The notes under the pieces are model-generated. The model was given only the letters and a program-made list of their open reading frames with translations. It did no database searches and was not told the origin of the DNA. This document shows, piece by piece, positions 24,664-33,346 of a stretch of DNA of 64,000 nucleotides. The position numbers and the translations under genes were made by a program. Position 1 is the stretch's first letter, and the number at the start of each line of letters is the position of its first letter. Origin of the DNA: an uncultured Bacteroidales bacterium (GTDB lineage Bacteria > Bacteroidota > Bacteroidia > Bacteroidales > Muribaculaceae); contig CACZNH010000002.1 in assembly GCA_902782465.1 (NCBI GenBank), forward strand, positions 62,001-126,000, read 5' to 3'.

Positions 24664-25962
24664 TCAAGAGAAGAACTGCTTCATCACCTTAATCATGTTC
24701 ACATGGTCGTCACATGACCCCGTCTCGCGCACCGAGTGCATTGCTAGCACGGGATTACCCACGTCAACGCCCTCGATGTCGAGTTGCCCCGTCAGGATAT
24801 TGCCCAGTGTCGAGCCGCCTGCCACGTCGCTGTGGTTCACGAAGTACTGGAACGGTGCTCCAGCGTTCTCACACAGGCTCCTGAAGATGGCTGCCGAGTG
24901 GGCGTCACTCATATACTTGCAGTTGGCATTAACCTTGACGCACGGGCCGCCACCCAGCGAGGGATGATTGGTCGGGTCATATTTCTCAGCATAGTTGGGA
25001 TGGAAGGCGTGGGCGTTGTCGGCCGAAATCATGAACGAACGGTGAACGGCACGGCCGAAGTCCTCAAAGTCGCCGCCCAGTGCCATGACCAAGCGCAGCA
25101 GCATGTTGCCCAGCACGGGTGAGTGGGCGCCCTGCTTGGTGCCGCTGCCTGTCTCCTCGTTGTCAAAGATGGCGGCTACCAGTGTGGCATCCTTATCTTT
25201 GGCCTCGGTGATGGCGGTGATGGCGGCATGGACCATGCTCAGGTCGTCGAGTCGGCCTGCCGAGATGAACTCGTTGTTCAAGCCGAACAGGCTTGCCTTG
25301 CTCACGTCATAGAGCATCAGGTCAAAATCGAGGATATCGTCAGCCTCAACCTGCAATTCGTCGGCAACAAGGTTAAGCAAGGTATTCTGCCATTCAAAGT
25401 CCTTGTTGATTTTAGCAAGGATGGGAAGCATGTCTTTCTGCTTTGACAAGTGATTGCCCTCGTTGACGGCACGGTTGAAGTGGATGGCAAGGTGCGAGAT
25501 GCACATCAGCGGGCGGTCAATCTTGATGAGTTTGGTCACAGGATGCAGCGCGTCTTTGCCCTTGAGCAGTACGCGGCCGGCAAGTGACAGAGGACGGTCA
25601 AACCAGGTATAGAGAATCGGACCGCCATACACCTCGGTGTTCAAGCGCAGGATGCCGCCGTCGCCTGGGATTTCAGCCGCAGGTTTGATGCGGAAGCACG
25701 GCGAGTCGCTGTGTGCTGCAATAATCTTGAATCCTGTGTCGGCAGGCTTTTTCTTGCCCACCTGCACGGCAAACACGGCGCTGTCGTTCTTCGTAAAGAA
25801 GAATTTCTCGCCAGCCTTGGCGGTCATCTTGTCATCGATTTTCTTCTCCTTAAAGCCATTGGCAGTCAGGATTTTCTTCACAGTGTCAACCGCCAGGAAA
25901 TTACAAGGACTGTTGTCCAGAAACTCAAGCAGTGAGCTAACATATTTATCTGTCTTCTTCAT
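24664..25962 (-). CDS. apeB: M18-family aminopeptidase
   Basis: A 432-residue cytosolic dinuclear zinc aminopeptidase of family M18, which removes acidic or neutral N-terminal residues and helps recycle peptides. Seen are AAHSDSPCFRIKP (first metal His and Asp), FDNEETGSGTKQGAHS (catalytic Glu pair), ISADNAHAFHPNYAEKYDP (metal Asp) and the C-terminal VNHSDVAGGSTLGNI with the last metal His. Length fits the family. It starts 15 nt after the DUF5063 gene, giving an operon nadD-DUF5063-apeB. The symbol follows the usual bacterial M18 name; exact specificity was not tested. Confidence 0.88.
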   Translation of the reverse strand: MKKTDKYVSSLLEFLDNSPCNFLAVDTVKKILTANGFKEKKIDDKMTAKAGEKFFFTKNDSAVFAVQVGKKKPADTGFKIIAAHSDSPCFRIKPAAEIPGDGGILRLNTEVYGGPILYTWFDRPLSLAGRVLLKGKDALHPVTKLIKIDRPLMCISHLAIHFNRAVNEGNHLSKQKDMLPILAKINKDFEWQNTLLNLVADELQVEADDILDFDLMLYDVSKASLFGLNNEFISAGRLDDLSMVHAAITAITEAKDKDATLVAAIFDNEETGSGTKQGAHSPVLGNMLLRLVMALGGDFEDFGRAVHRSFMISADNAHAFHPNYAEKYDPTNHPSLGGGPCVKVNANCKYMSDAHSAAIFRSLCENAGAPFQYFVNHSDVAGGSTLGNILTGQLDIEGVDVGNPVLAMHSVRETGSCDDHVNMIKVMKQFFS

Positions 25963-25977
25963 AATATCTGTAATATA

Positions 25978-26475
25978 TTATCTATAATATGCTGAATTCA
26001 GTGCCCTGAGGACGTTGCACAATGTCTGTCCCCAATAGTTGATGAAGTTGATTTTGCATTGGCACAGCATCTCGTGCTGTGTTTCGGTCAACGCATCCTG
26101 TATTGAGTGTATCAGATTGAAAAACTCCTGATACAGGTCCGCGAGGTTCTCAGATATGGATGTAGCGATGGGCGTGTCGCTGTATTTCATGTCCTCCATG
26201 AACACTTCCAGATAGATGTCCTCCTCGGCCATAATCTGCGCCACGCGTTCGCGCACCAGGTCATAGACATCCTCTTCCAGGGCCGGGTCTATAAACTCCT
26301 CGCTATAGGTGTCGTCCTCAATGTCGTTGATGGTGATGTATAACCGAGGCAGCAGTTTGAGCATCTGTGCCACAAACTGGTCGCGCGACTCACTGGCGTG
26401 GGCCTGTTCCAGCGCATGGCAATACTCATTGGCCAAGGCGATGAACGCCAATTCATTAGGTGTCAATTTCTCCAT
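25978..26475 (-). CDS. DUF5063-domain protein
   Basis: A 165-residue soluble, mostly helical acidic protein that I place in DUF5063. Notable are MEKLTPNELAFIALANEYCHALEQA, the acidic DIEDDTYSEEFIDPALEEDVYDLVRERVA and the C-terminal CKINFINYWGQTLCNVLRALNS. Function unknown. Start at 26475, so its first codons overlap the end of nadD by 20 nt. Upstream codons in this frame are the out-of-frame shadow of nadD. The tight overlap implies translational coupling to nadD. Confidence 0.75.
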   Translation of the reverse strand: MEKLTPNELAFIALANEYCHALEQAHASESRDQFVAQMLKLLPRLYITINDIEDDTYSEEFIDPALEEDVYDLVRERVAQIMAEEDIYLEVFMEDMKYSDTPIATSISENLADLYQEFFNLIHSIQDALTETQHEMLCQCKINFINYWGQTLCNVLRALNSAYYR

Positions 26476-27061
26476 GTTGTTCTCTCTTGTAAAGATTTTT
26501 CCTGTCGATGTATTGTCCGACTTCGTCGGGCACATAGTAGCGAACGCTCTTGCCTTCGGCCAGCCGCTTGCGTATCTCGGTCGAGGACAGTTCGATGATG
26601 GGTGCATCAACCAGGGTGACACGTCCTTTCAATTCCTCGGGGATTACCACCTCATGACCCAATCGCGGATAAACGAGCAAATGGTATTTTTCCAGGATTT
26701 CGTCGCTGCAGCGCCACCTGCCGAACAACGACCAGTTGTCAGCACCGATGACCAGATAGAACTCGTCATCAGGGAACTTTTCCTGCAGCGTGTTCAGCGT
26801 GTCGATGGTGTAGGACGGCTTGGGCATCGAGAACTCCAGTGCCGACGTCTCCACGCCTTCCATGGGGCGCGACACCATTTCCACCATGCGCAGGCGGTCA
26901 GTGTCGGCCACCTGACGCTCTTTGTCTGCCTTCAGCGGATTCATCGGCGACACCATGAACCACAGCTGGTCAACAATGCCGCTGCCGATGATGTGCTGTG
27001 CGATAATCGCGTGTCCAATATGTATCGGGTCAAACGACCCTCCGAATATTCCTATCTTCAT
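26456..27061 (-). CDS. nadD: nicotinate-nucleotide adenylyltransferase
   Basis: A 201-residue NAD-biosynthesis enzyme that adenylylates nicotinate mononucleotide. The nucleotidyltransferase motif is IFGGSFDPIHIGH (residues 4-16, HxGH), and the C-terminal ATP-binding ISSTxIR motif appears as LSSTEIRKRL. The intermediate FYLVIGADNWSLFGRW is the usual third block. It is first in the operon with DUF5063 and M18 aminopeptidase genes, and divergent from a small secreted-protein gene. A -7 box ends only 8 nt before its ATG. Confidence 0.93.
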   Translation of the reverse strand: MKIGIFGGSFDPIHIGHAIIAQHIIGSGIVDQLWFMVSPMNPLKADKERQVADTDRLRMVEMVSRPMEGVETSALEFSMPKPSYTIDTLNTLQEKFPDDEFYLVIGADNWSLFGRWRCSDEILEKYHLLVYPRLGHEVVIPEELKGRVTLVDAPIIELSSTEIRKRLAEGKSVRYYVPDEVGQYIDRKNLYKREQHGEIDT

Positions 27062-27068
27062 AATTACC

Positions 27069-27077
27069 GCAAAATTA
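27069..27077 (-). promoter_or_regulatory. -7 box of nadD with very short leader
   Basis: Minus-strand TAATTTTGC matches TAnnTTTG. With 8 nt between the G and the ATG, the transcript would have a leader of only a few nucleotides. Confidence 0.5.
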
Positions 27078-27201
27078 GCTCTTTTTGCCCACTATTGCAA
27101 CTATTTTGCACGTTTTGTTGCGAATGGTGTATAGTGCGCTGTTACACAGTGTGTTATGTGTCCATTTAAACGGCCTGCAGAGGCAAAAAGTGTCCTTAAA
27201 A

Positions 27202-27233
27202 TTTGGTCAATTCAAATGATTAACATACCTTTG
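27202..27233 (+). promoter_or_regulatory. promoter of the small secreted-protein gene
   Basis: TTTG at 27202-27205 and TACCTTTG at 27226-27233 are separated by 20 nt. It is one of the two clearest full Bacteroidota promoters in the window. The ATG follows 27 nt downstream. Confidence 0.75.
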
Positions 27234-27260
27234 CGGCAACGAACCAATTACTAACAACTT

Positions 27261-27665
27261 ATGCTAAGACGATTTTTTTTAGCGCTTGCTGTTGTGATTG
27301 CTGTGTCTGCCGTGGGGCAGGAATATAAATTGCATGCCACCAAATATCATCCTGGACAGGGTGGTGCTGGATGGGTAACAGCAAGTGGAGACCGAATCAA
27401 TTACGATAAGTTGAAAAACTATCAGATTCGATGGGTCGCTCTCTCGCATGACATGTTCAAGCAACATGGATTCAAAATGGGCGACGTGATTATTGTGGAG
27501 AGTGAGTCAACCCCCGCTATCAATGGTGAATGGGTTGTAAAGGACAAGATGGGACCGCGCTTGCGCAAACGCATCGACTTCCTCACTCCTAGAGGTGACA
27601 AGTACAACTTCCGTAACGGATCCGTCACCATTCGCAAGAAGAAAACCGAGAAAACTCAACAATGA
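27261..27665 (+). CDS. small exported protein with 3D/RlpA-like barrel features
   Basis: A 134-residue protein with a signal peptide (MLRRFFLALAVVIAVSAVGQ). The mature part, with ATKYHPGQGGAGWVTASGDRIN, RWVALSHDMF, GDVIIVES and WVVKDKMGPRLRKRIDFLTPRGD, resembles the double-psi barrel of 3D-domain and RlpA-like proteins, in which an Asp pair (here KDKMG...RIDF) lies in the core. Those families bind or cut peptidoglycan; activity here is unproven. The C-terminus is strongly basic (IRKKKTEKTQQ). It is convergent with the S41 protease pair. Confidence 0.6.
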   Translation: MLRRFFLALAVVIAVSAVGQEYKLHATKYHPGQGGAGWVTASGDRINYDKLKNYQIRWVALSHDMFKQHGFKMGDVIIVESESTPAINGEWVVKDKMGPRLRKRIDFLTPRGDKYNFRNGSVTIRKKKTEKTQQ

Positions 27666-27741
27666 GTTTCTATTAAGAAATGAAGATGACGAGACAGATA
27701 ACCTCTGCCTCGTCATCTTCATTTATCGGAATCTGGAAACA

Positions 27742-29361
27742 CTATTCGGTAATCGGAAAGGCCGCCTTGTGTCTGTTTAGGGCTTTGAGGGCCGTCTGAA
27801 CGGTGCTGTCGTTGCGGTTTACAATCAATGAATAGCCCTCGGGCCCGAAGATGTCGTGGGCGATAATAGCCTTAATCTTGGTCAATATCAGGTCACGGGA
27901 CCGGTTGATGTAGTACCATCTCGGGACTATGCCGTTGTCAGCGGCATAGTCGGCAAACTCCTTGATAATGTCATTATCGATGGGCGTCGTACGCAAGAAC
28001 TGCTTGTAGTCGCTCATCTGCTCAAGGGTCGCGCGGTTTTTCTCGCAATAGGTGAAGGCAAAACGCTGTAACAAACCAGCATTCTCGACATCAATATAGT
28101 AATTGGTGATTCCTGCCGTGTCGCGTGCAACAAAGCAGTCGGGGACGATGCCGCCACCACCATAGACTGTTCGGCCATGTTGTGTGGTAAATACCTGGCT
28201 TTTGTCTATCCTGATGCTGTCCCGGTTGAAGAGTTCGCCGTGTTTGAGGCGTTCCAGCAGTTCGTTATCATAATAGCTGGTTTCATGAAACTTGTAATTC
28301 TTCTGGATGCAGCGGCCGCTTGGGGTATAGTATCGGGCTATGGCAAGACGCAGGATACTGCTGTCAGGCAGGCTGAAATCGTTTTGCACCAGTCCTTTGC
28401 CAAAGGAGCGGCGGCCAACGATGAGCGCACGGTCGTTATCCTGCAAGGCGCCGGCAAAGATTTCGCTGGCGCTGGCACTGTATTCATCAATCAGCACCGC
28501 AACTTCAGTATTCTGGAATGCTCCCTTGCCGTCGCTCTTGTAGGTTTGGTCATATTTTTTGTGCCTGCCGCGCACCGTGACGATTGCTTGTCCCGAGGGC
28601 AGGAACTCGTTGGCCATGAGCACGGCAATCTCCATATAGCCTCCACCATTGCCCCTCAGGTCAATCATGAAGCGCTTGGCGCCTTGGGCTTGCAGTTTGG
28701 TTAAAGCCTCCACAAATTCCTTATAGGTGTTGCGTTCAAACTGGTTGACCTTGACATACCCCGTGTTTTTATCAAGCATATAGAAAGAATCAATGGTTTT
28801 CTTTACTAACCTGTCGCGCGTCACGGTGAAGTCTAGAATTTTGGGATAGCCATGGCGTTGCACGCTCAATGTGAGCTTGCTGCCATCGGGTCCACTCAAG
28901 AGTTTGAAGACCTCACTAGGAGTTTTCTTGATGTTGGCGGTTGGTTGCCCGTCAATCTTCACGATGCAGTCTCCGGGCAGGATACCCGCAATATCGCTTG
29001 GACCAGCGGGAACAATACATTCAACATGAATCGTGTCGTTGAAGATGATGAGTACAGCGCCGATGTCAGGTATTACCCCATCGGGATGGTCTCGGGTAAT
29101 CTTGGAACTCTGGGCGTCAAAATAGCTGGTGTGGGGATCGAGGCCTCTCAGGATGAGCGGAATGCTCTTCTCTATAAGGTCGCCAGGATTGACAGGGTCA
29201 ACATATTCTTCGGCAATGAGTTCAAGGATGGCTTTGACTTTTGGATTTCTGCGGTCAGGTTTTGTCGCGGGATTCAGAAAATGATGGTCCACAAACAGTC
29301 CTGCCGCAAACGCAATCAATGCGATGACGATTGTTAACCAGATGGGCAGGTTTCGTTTCAT
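27742..29361 (-). CDS. S41 C-terminal processing protease, copy 1
   Basis: A 539-residue protease with an N-terminal membrane helix (residues 7-25), a CTP N-terminal helical part (IAEEYVDPVNPGDLIEKSIPLILRGLDPHTSYFD), a PDZ domain (about 90-190, GILPGDCIVKIDGQPTANI) and the peptidase core with catalytic Ser in EYSASASEIFAGAL (about 295-300) and Lys in GRRSFGKGLVQ (about 321). It trims or degrades envelope proteins in the periplasm. It is a tandem paralogue of the next gene, 17 nt apart, and ends the operon. Confidence 0.88.
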   Translation of the reverse strand: MKRNLPIWLTIVIALIAFAAGLFVDHHFLNPATKPDRRNPKVKAILELIAEEYVDPVNPGDLIEKSIPLILRGLDPHTSYFDAQSSKITRDHPDGVIPDIGAVLIIFNDTIHVECIVPAGPSDIAGILPGDCIVKIDGQPTANIKKTPSEVFKLLSGPDGSKLTLSVQRHGYPKILDFTVTRDRLVKKTIDSFYMLDKNTGYVKVNQFERNTYKEFVEALTKLQAQGAKRFMIDLRGNGGGYMEIAVLMANEFLPSGQAIVTVRGRHKKYDQTYKSDGKGAFQNTEVAVLIDEYSASASEIFAGALQDNDRALIVGRRSFGKGLVQNDFSLPDSSILRLAIARYYTPSGRCIQKNYKFHETSYYDNELLERLKHGELFNRDSIRIDKSQVFTTQHGRTVYGGGGIVPDCFVARDTAGITNYYIDVENAGLLQRFAFTYCEKNRATLEQMSDYKQFLRTTPIDNDIIKEFADYAADNGIVPRWYYINRSRDLILTKIKAIIAHDIFGPEGYSLIVNRNDSTVQTALKALNRHKAAFPITE

Positions 29362-29378
29362 GGATAGCAGTGGAATCC

Positions 29379-31001
29379 TTAGTCGGTAATCGGGAAGACC
29401 GCTTTATGCTTGTTCATGGCTTTAAGGGCGGCCTGAACAGTTTTGTCATTGCGGTTATAGATAGGGTAGAAGGCCTGGTTGCCAAAGACGTCACGGGCAA
29501 TCAGCGCCTTCAGGTTTGTCACAATCAGGTCGCGCGACTGGTTGATGTAGTACCAGCGTGGTACAATACCGTTGGCGGCGGCATAGTCGGCGAAGTCCTT
29601 GGTGAGGGCCTCATCGCTGGGTGCCGTGCGCAGGAACTGCATGTAGTCGTCCATCTTGCTCAGCGATGAGCGGTTGTTGTTGCAGTAGTTGAAGGCAAAG
29701 CGCTGCAGCAGTCCTGAATTGACCACATCAATGTAGTAGGCCGTGATGCCACTGGTGTCGCGGGGGACAAACAGGTCAGGGACAATGCCGCCGCCACCAT
29801 ACACCGTGCGGCCGGTTATTAATGTCGAATAGACTTGACTCTTGTCAATCTTCATGCTGTCGCGGCTATAGAGTTCACCGCCGGTGTAACGGACTACCAG
29901 TTCCCGCTCATAGTCCAGCATGCCGTCCTTGTAATCCTTCTGGATGCAGCGGCCGCTGGGCGTGTAGTAGCGGGCCGTCGTCAGGCGGATGGCACTGCTG
30001 TCGGGCAGCACAAACTCCTTTTGTACCAATCCCTTGCCGAAAGAGCGGCAACCCACAATCAGGCCACGGTCGTTATCCTGCAACGCGCCGGCAAAGATTT
30101 CGCTGGCGCTGGCGCTGAACTCATCGATGAGTACAGCCACCTCAGCGTCCTGGAAGGAGCCGTTGCCGTCGCTCCACACCTCGCTCTCGTCACGTTTGTA
30201 ACGGCCCTTGGTGAACACGATGGGCTGATCGGCGGGCAAGAACTCGTTGACCATCAGTACGGCCATCTCCATGAATCCGCCACCGTTGCCGCGCAGGTCA
30301 ATCATGTAGCGTTTCGCACCTTCGGCCTGCAGGCTGGCCATGGCAGTAATGAATTCGTCGTAGGTGTGGCGGCCGAACTGGTTGATTTTGACATAGCCGG
30401 TCACCTTGTCCAGCATGTAGTATGCGTCAACCGTGTTCACGGGGATGTCGCCGCGTGTCACGGTAAAAGTGAGCGTTTTGCTGGTGTTATAGCGCTTGAT
30501 GCCCAGTTTCACCTTGCTGCCCTTGTCGCCGCGCAGGCGTTTCATCACCTCGCCGCTCGACATTTTGGGGCCGGTGGCTACCGAGTCATCAATCAGGATA
30601 ATCTTGTCACCGGCCATCAGACCCACCTTCTCGCTGGGTCCTCCGGGAATGACTTCTACCACACCGATGGTGTCGTTCATCATCACAAACGAGATGCCGA
30701 TGCCGCTGAACGAACCGTTCAGGTCATCGGTGGCGGCCTTCAGCTCGTCGGCACTGAAGTAAATCGTGTGAGGGTCAAGGTTGCTAAGTATTTCAGGAAT
30801 ACTCAACTCGATGAGGTCATGCAGGTTGGTCGTGTCCACATAATCCTGGGCAATCAGGTTGAGAATCGCGTTGAGTTTGCGGTCGTTCTCCGCAACGGGT
30901 TTGTTGGCGGTGAAACGACTGCCAATGAAGATGCCCACCACCACCGCCAGGGCTATGGCGAGGGGTAACCAGATGGGTTGACGTGTGGACTTCTGTTTCA
31001 T
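29379..31001 (-). CDS. S41 C-terminal processing protease, copy 2
   Basis: A 540-residue paralogue of the downstream gene, with the same order of membrane helix, CTP N-terminal part (LIAQDYVDTTNLHDLIELSIPEILSNLDPHT), PDZ domain (VIPGGPSEKVGLMAGDKIILID) and S41 core (EFSASASEIFAGAL with Ser; CRSFGKGLVQ with Lys). Start at ATG 31001; the frame also allows a TTG one codon earlier. It lies between dCMP deaminase (24 nt upstream) and copy 1. Differences cluster in the PDZ and C-terminal parts, which suggests different substrates or regulators. Confidence 0.88.
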   Translation of the reverse strand: MKQKSTRQPIWLPLAIALAVVVGIFIGSRFTANKPVAENDRKLNAILNLIAQDYVDTTNLHDLIELSIPEILSNLDPHTIYFSADELKAATDDLNGSFSGIGISFVMMNDTIGVVEVIPGGPSEKVGLMAGDKIILIDDSVATGPKMSSGEVMKRLRGDKGSKVKLGIKRYNTSKTLTFTVTRGDIPVNTVDAYYMLDKVTGYVKINQFGRHTYDEFITAMASLQAEGAKRYMIDLRGNGGGFMEMAVLMVNEFLPADQPIVFTKGRYKRDESEVWSDGNGSFQDAEVAVLIDEFSASASEIFAGALQDNDRGLIVGCRSFGKGLVQKEFVLPDSSAIRLTTARYYTPSGRCIQKDYKDGMLDYERELVVRYTGGELYSRDSMKIDKSQVYSTLITGRTVYGGGGIVPDLFVPRDTSGITAYYIDVVNSGLLQRFAFNYCNNNRSSLSKMDDYMQFLRTAPSDEALTKDFADYAAANGIVPRWYYINQSRDLIVTNLKALIARDVFGNQAFYPIYNRNDKTVQAALKAMNKHKAVFPITD

Positions 31002-31024
31002 CAATGATAAGTGTAATGCAACAT

Positions 31025-31543
31025 CTAACTCCTAACTCCTAACTCTTTGGCCACTTCCTGATAATGGCTCTCGCTGTTGTCGACGGTAATGGGCACCACC
31101 TCGTACTCGCCGTTGCGCTCCCACAGGTGAATAACCTCAATACCGGCACGGCACAGCAGGTCTACACCGTCGTGCATGCGGTAATACTCGCCAAACACCA
31201 CGCGACAGATGCCAGCTTGGATGATGAGCTTGCTGCACTCCATGCAGGGCGACGTGGTGACATACAACGTAGCACCGTCGCTGCTGTTGTTGCTGCGTGC
31301 CACCTTGGTGATGGCGTTGGCCTCGGCATGCAGGACATAGGGCTTGGAATGGTCGGCGTCTTCCTCACACACGTTCTCAAACCCAGCCGGTGTACCGTTA
31401 TAGCCATCGCTGATAATCATCTTGTCTTTCACCAGCAACGCGCCCACCTGGCGACGTTTGCAATACGAATTTTCGGCCCAGATCTGCGTCATCCGCAGGT
31501 ATCTGGAGTCAAGCACCAACTGTTTTTTCTCGCGTGCGTCCAT
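31025..31543 (-). CDS. deoxycytidylate (dCMP) deaminase
   Basis: A 172-residue zinc deaminase making dUMP for thymidylate synthesis. It has the HAEANAI zinc/proton-shuttle motif and SPCMECSKLIIQAGI with the paired zinc cysteines. An N-terminal segment (MTQIWAENSYCKRRQVGALLVKDKMIISDGYNGTPAGFEN) matches ComE/dCMP-deaminase proteins. It is the first gene of the operon with the S41 proteases. The last six residues (LGVRS and stop) are encoded by the CTAACTCC repeat words that fill the junction to the next gene. Confidence 0.92.
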   Translation of the reverse strand: MDAREKKQLVLDSRYLRMTQIWAENSYCKRRQVGALLVKDKMIISDGYNGTPAGFENVCEEDADHSKPYVLHAEANAITKVARSNNSSDGATLYVTTSPCMECSKLIIQAGICRVVFGEYYRMHDGVDLLCRAGIEVIHLWERNGEYEVVPITVDNSESHYQEVAKELGVRS

Positions 31544-31562
31544 TTATATCAATTTTAATCGA

Positions 31563-31570
31563 CAAAATTA
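31563..31570 (-). promoter_or_regulatory. -7 box of the dCMP deaminase operon
   Basis: Minus-strand TAATTTTG, 19 nt before the ATG at 31543. Confidence 0.5.
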
Positions 31571-31813
31571 GTCATTTTTTTGCTATTAATACATCCTCTA
31601 TCGTTTTTTCTCAGATAAATAGGCATTAATTTCATTATTTTGTTCCTGGATAGCATTATTTCTGCTTTTTGGGGGCCATCAAAGTGTAAATAATTGTGAC
31701 AATATTGCTTTTTTGGTTAAATCATTCAAACGGATGCAACAAACTCTCCTTTTCTGCGTCTAAATAAAATATGTTAAGGATTTAGGTGATATTAATCGTA
31801 CTAAAGACTAAAA

Positions 31814-31829
31814 ACTTACAACTTAAAAC
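31814..31829 (+). repeat. leader word shared with buk
   Basis: ACTTACAACTTAAAAC, the same 16-mer as in the buk leader, ends 8 nt before the ATG of the OmpA-like gene. The rest of the intergenic stretch 31571-31813 is A/T-rich and shows no gene; no full promoter could be picked. Confidence 0.6.
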
Positions 31830-31837
31830 CAGATAAT

Positions 31838-32692
31838 ATGAAAAAGAGTGTTTTAATGATGACCATGCTGGCAGGTCTTTTGCTCGTGAGCAGTTGTGCC
31901 AGCAAGAAGGATCTGCAAGAATGCCAGCAGCGCAATCAGGGAATGATTCAATCCCTTAAGGAAATGAACGTCAATTACCAGGGTGCTAAGGAGCAACTCG
32001 CTGCTGCCAATGCGCGTGTTTCCTCGCTCGAGGAGCAGCTGGCACAGGCCAAGACCGCCTATGAGCGTCTGCAGCAGTCACTCGACAAGAGCCTTGTCAA
32101 TACCAATCAGAGCAATGTCTCCATCGAGAAGCTCGTGGATCAAATCAACGAGAGCAACCAGTATATCCGCCACTTGACCGACTTGAAGTCCAAGAGCGAC
32201 TCGCTCAACCTGGCGTTGACCAACAAACTCACGCGCTCACTCTCCAAGGAGGAGCTCAAGGACGTGGATGTCCAGGTGCTGAAAGGTGTGGTTTATATCT
32301 CGTTGGCCGACAACATGCTCTACAAGAGTGGTTCCTATGAGATTAACGAGCGTGCCGCCGAGACCCTGTCCAAGATTGCCAAGATTATCAACGACTATGA
32401 GGACTACGATGTGCTCATCGAGGGTAACACCGACGACGTTCCCATCCGTCGAGAGAACATCCGCAACAACTGGGACCTCTCGTGCCTGCGTGCCTCATCG
32501 GTGGTACAAGCCCTCCAGAACGATTACGGTGTCAATCCCAAGCGCTTGACTGCAGGCGGACGCGGCGAGTACAATCCCCTGGTAAGCAACAGTACCGCAA
32601 CGGGCAAGCAGCGCAACCGCCGCACCCAAATCATCATTACTCCCAAGCTTGAAGAGTTCCTGGAACTCATCGACGACGCCCCCGAAGACTGA
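31838..32692 (+). CDS. OmpA-family lipoprotein with coiled coil
   Basis: A 284-residue outer-membrane lipoprotein. The lipobox is LLVSSC (lipidated Cys near residue 20); a coiled-coil-prone stretch rich in Gln/Ala/Leu covers about 35-115; the C-terminal OmpA peptidoglycan-binding domain (about 145-270) has VLIEGNTDDVPIR, NNWDLSCLRASSVVQAL and the GRGEYNP and NRRTQIIITP segments. It should link the outer membrane to peptidoglycan, much as in other OmpA-like proteins of the phylum. It has no operon partner: a long inverted repeat follows and may end its transcript. Confidence 0.88.
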   Translation: MKKSVLMMTMLAGLLLVSSCASKKDLQECQQRNQGMIQSLKEMNVNYQGAKEQLAAANARVSSLEEQLAQAKTAYERLQQSLDKSLVNTNQSNVSIEKLVDQINESNQYIRHLTDLKSKSDSLNLALTNKLTRSLSKEELKDVDVQVLKGVVYISLADNMLYKSGSYEINERAAETLSKIAKIINDYEDYDVLIEGNTDDVPIRRENIRNNWDLSCLRASSVVQALQNDYGVNPKRLTAGGRGEYNPLVSNSTATGKQRNRRTQIIITPKLEEFLELIDDAPED

Positions 32693-32702
32693 CTCTCCTT
32701 TA

Positions 32703-32794
32703 AGATATCAGATAATTGATGATTGACAAAAGTTGGCATTCGCATATCCATCAAAAATGGAACGCGGATGCCAACTATCTGTTATCTGATATCT
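32703..32794. repeat. 92-nt nested inverted repeat
   Basis: The outer arms AGATATCAGATAA (32703-32715) and TTATCTGATATCT (32782-32794) are perfect. The inner arms AGTTGGCATTCGC (32731-32743) and GCGGATGCCAACT (32764-32776) pair with one G-U. It may end the OmpA-like transcript or shape the sigma-factor leader. Confidence 0.75.
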
Positions 32795-32846
32795 ATGTTT
32801 ACATTTTCTCTTCTTGAAACGTCTATAGTGTGTAATTGATTCACCA

Positions 32847-33341
32847 ATGATGACAAGACAAGAGACTGAGATATTATTCAAGACCCATTACCCGGCTATG
32901 TACCGACTGGCGATGTCGCTCCTCTATGACGAGGACGAGAGCAAGGACGTCGTGAGCGACGTCTTCGCCTCGCTGCTCGATGGCAGCATGACACTCAGCA
33001 GCGACAATGCCCGCGGCTTCCTGTTGACCTGCGTACGCAACAGCTGCATCAACGTGATTCGGCACAAGCGGGTGAGGGAACGCTTTGCAAACTTGTATAG
33101 CACAAGCGGTGAGCCCTTGGCCGATGGCCCCGACGACACGATGATGCTTGACGAGTTGCGGGACTATATCAACAAGCAGTTGCCGCCCCTCACGTGCCGC
33201 ATCTTCACCCTGCGCTACTTGCAGGACATGACGTGCCAGCAGGTCGCCGATGCCGTGGGCGTGAGCCGCGTGACGGTTCATCATCACTTGTCTCAGTCAT
33301 TGGAAAAAATCAATGCCTATTTCAACAACTCAAAACTATAG
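32847..33341 (+). CDS. ECF-type RNA polymerase sigma factor
   Basis: A 164-residue sigma-70 factor of the ECF group. Region 2 covers about residues 8-75 (FKTHYPAMYRLAMSLLYDEDESKDVVSDVFASLLD, then VRNSCINVIRHKR), and region 4 about 105-160 (CRIFTLRYLQDMTCQQVADAVGVSRVTVHHHLSQSLEKI). The next two genes encode an anti-sigma-like protein and an outer-membrane receptor, the classical cell-surface signalling order, so it likely drives receptor expression on ligand binding. Two ATGs lie in a row at the start; the first is used. Confidence 0.87.
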   Translation: MMTRQETEILFKTHYPAMYRLAMSLLYDEDESKDVVSDVFASLLDGSMTLSSDNARGFLLTCVRNSCINVIRHKRVRERFANLYSTSGEPLADGPDDTMMLDELRDYINKQLPPLTCRIFTLRYLQDMTCQQVADAVGVSRVTVHHHLSQSLEKINAYFNNSKL

Positions 33342-33346
33342 ACGTA

